Assembly: GCA_023150945.1 (NCBI GenBank) | Contig: JAKLJX010000014.1 | Span: 62,001 to 126,000, forward strand | DNA from: a bacterium | GTDB lineage: Bacteria > Zhuqueibacterota > Zhuqueibacteria > Zhuqueibacterales > Zhuqueibacteraceae | Direction: 5' to 3' | Length of the DNA: 64,000 bases | Shown here: one piece after another, positions 63,075 to 64,000 of the stretch | Layout of the letters: each line of letters opens with the position of its first letter | How positions within the stretch are numbered: the first letter of the stretch is position 1 | Notes under the pieces: model-generated | Told to the model about the DNA's origin: nothing | The model's input: the letters and a program-made list of their open reading frames with translations, nothing else | The model's database searches: none | Position numbers and translations under genes: made by a program

Positions 63075-63212
63075 TGCTTTGTATAAGTGATTCCGAGTGT
63101 CATTCAGAAGGAATCTTGCGAGGTACTTGGCACCGGGCTCAAAACTTCACAGGATCCTTGCTGAATGATATTGCTGGTAGCTATTCATTTCAAGGAAACC
63201 GGCCATTAGCTA
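63075..63212 (-). repeat. Dispersed palindromic 3'-end element, copy C (after sulfatase)
   Basis: Contains the best-preserved inverted repeat: TCATTCAGAAGGAATC against GGATCCTTGCTGAATGA, then TCATTTCAAGGAAACCGGCC and the TAG stop of the sulfatase (63210-63212). It aligns with copy A over ~110 bp at roughly 80% identity by eye. Confidence 0.75.
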
Positions 63213-64000
63213 TCTGACCACTTGCAGGGCGCGCGTTTGGCTGAAGGTTGCAGTCGCAAAACGATAGAAGTAGGTGCCGCTCGGGTAGCGTGCCAGCTCG
63301 AGTGGGAGAGAATACACACCGGGGCCCAGTTCGCCGTGATGCTGCAGGAGAAGTTTGCGCCCCATGAGGTCGAAGATTTCGAGAGTGACGGGTTCGCGCC
63401 GCGGCAGGGCAAACCGAATCTCCGTGCTCGCCTGCACGGGATTGGGGTGGTTGGGGAACAACACAAAACTCGTGGGCTGAGGGGGTTCCTCCTGCATGCC
63501 GGTCTCGATGTCGGAGCGAAACTCATGCAACCGCTGCCGCAGGCGGCCAATTTCCGCGGCATAGACAGGGGAAGCGATTTGATTCTGCAACTGATACGGG
63601 TCATCGCGCAGATCATAGAACTCGGCACGGTCGCCCTGGGTCTCGGCATACACAAGATCTCCGGAGTGAATAGCGGCGTACAGCGGCCCGCCGCGCTGTT
63701 CCGGCCAGCCTTCGATGAGCAGATCCTGGCGCCAGTCTGGCTCGTTGCGCATCAGTGCCGTGAGCGCACGGCCGTCAACGTGCGGGGGAATGGGCAAGCC
63801 GGCAAGCTGCAGCACCGTCGGAGCAATGTCGATGTTCGCCACCAGCCGGCGTTCCACGCGCGGGGTGATCAGCGGCGGATAGCGCACGGCAAAGGGCACC
63901 CGAATCGCTTCTTCATATACGAACCACTTGCTCGCCAGGCGGTGCTCGCCCTCGTGAAAGCCGTTATCGGAAAGGAAGAACACCACGGTGTTGTCCAGCA
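63210..64000 (-). CDS. Sulfatase (arylsulfatase-type), C-terminal part, with sorting tail (N-terminus outside window)
   Basis: About 263 codons seen, open to the window edge. The C-terminal half of an alkaline-phosphatase-fold sulfatase is recognised from DNTVVFFLSDNGFHEGEHRL, ASKWFVYEEAIRVPFAVRYP, VANIDIAPTVLQLAGLP and FYDLRDDPYQLQNQI. The catalytic C/S-x-P-x-R site is off-window. The end is an FlgD-like/T9SS-type tail (NHPNPVQASTEIRF, LEIFDLMGRKLLLQHHG, YPSGTYFYRF), so it is exported. With the nearby GH20 and HGSNAT-like genes it suggests sulfated amino-sugar glycans. The TAG stop is part of a dispersed repeat. Confidence 0.9.
   Translation of the reverse strand, partial: LDNTVVFFLSDNGFHEGEHRLASKWFVYEEAIRVPFAVRYPPLITPRVERRLVANIDIAPTVLQLAGLPIPPHVDGRALTALMRNEPDWRQDLLIEGWPEQRGGPLYAAIHSGDLVYAETQGDRAEFYDLRDDPYQLQNQIASPVYAAEIGRLRQRLHEFRSDIETGMQEEPPQPTSFVLFPNHPNPVQASTEIRFALPRREPVTLEIFDLMGRKLLLQHHGELGPGVYSLPLELARYPSGTYFYRFATATFSQTRALQVVR

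Larger units (their letters stand above)
62274..63209. other. Large intergenic region between symporter and sulfatase
   Basis: About 935 nt without a supported gene. It holds the symporter promoter (62637-62664), hairpins at 62837-62882 and dispersed-element copy C (63075-63212). The ~360-nt leader between promoter and symporter start is unusually long; no known riboswitch was recognised in it. Confidence 0.5.

Noticed and set aside
1-64000. tRNA or rRNA genes
   Set aside because: I looked for T-loop (GGTTCGAATCC-type) and rRNA motifs; the few matches lie inside coding regions with no cloverleaf context.

Overview
The window is GC-rich (about 60% in most genes, counted by eye on sample lines) bacterial DNA with 52 supported genes, most of them on the minus strand. 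No rRNA, tRNA, phage, transposase or CRISPR array was seen. Several secreted proteins end in the FlgD-like/'YPNPF' tail that is typical of FCB-group bacteria such as candidate phylum KSB1, Calditrichota and Ignavibacteria. Together with the ribosomal gene order and the many short dispersed palindromic repeats, this suggests an uncultured FCB-group relative. That placement is an inference.

Layout. 1-862: 5' part of a secreted protein with two cohesin-like modules. 1342-5545 (minus): translation operon rplM-rpsI-rpsB-tsf-pyrH-frr, with a near-consensus promoter in front and a hairpin terminator behind. 5686-7140: selA. 7360-13519 (plus): zinc-ribbon/DUF2007 protein, PfkB sugar kinase, OmpA-like protein, SpoIID-like lipoprotein, and a GNAT/MenC-like (OSBS/NSAR) pair. 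13649-21221 (minus): TonB/AgmX-like anchor, secreted sorting-tail protein, an unrecognised helical protein beside an AT-rich membrane protein, and an M14-like peptidase. 21425-27066 (plus): TlpA-like lipoprotein, then a large CHAT protease-NTPase-TPR protein translationally coupled to a small helical protein. 28361-31310: ECF sigma, anti-sigma/HEAT and an 18-residue-repeat DUF4097 protein. 31578-46455: housekeeping and enzyme genes (aminotransferase, NamZ-like DUF1343, GNATs, ClpS, bifunctional nuclease, DPP-IV, hydrolase, MFS, Nudix, M23). 46502-51288: adenylate kinase and a second ECF sigma/anti-sigma/HEAT operon. 51622-64000 (minus): hydrolase, ABC-2 permease, and an amino-sugar glycan cluster (GH18, SMP-30-like, HGSNAT-like acyltransferase, GH20, Na+/solute symporter), followed by a sulfatase that runs off the window.

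The most interesting items are: (i) the CHAT-NTPase-TPR protein with its GTGA-coupled partner, a bacterial NLR-like arrangement with sharp internal GC shifts and an in-frame palindromic insertion; (ii) a dispersed palindromic element found four times, each copy starting exactly at the stop codon of a minus-strand gene (frr, an ECF sigma factor, an SMP-30-like gene, a sulfatase), one copy carrying a nested second element; (iii) two ECF sigma operons tied to HEAT or beta-solenoid partners; and (iv) the amino-sugar glycan cluster.
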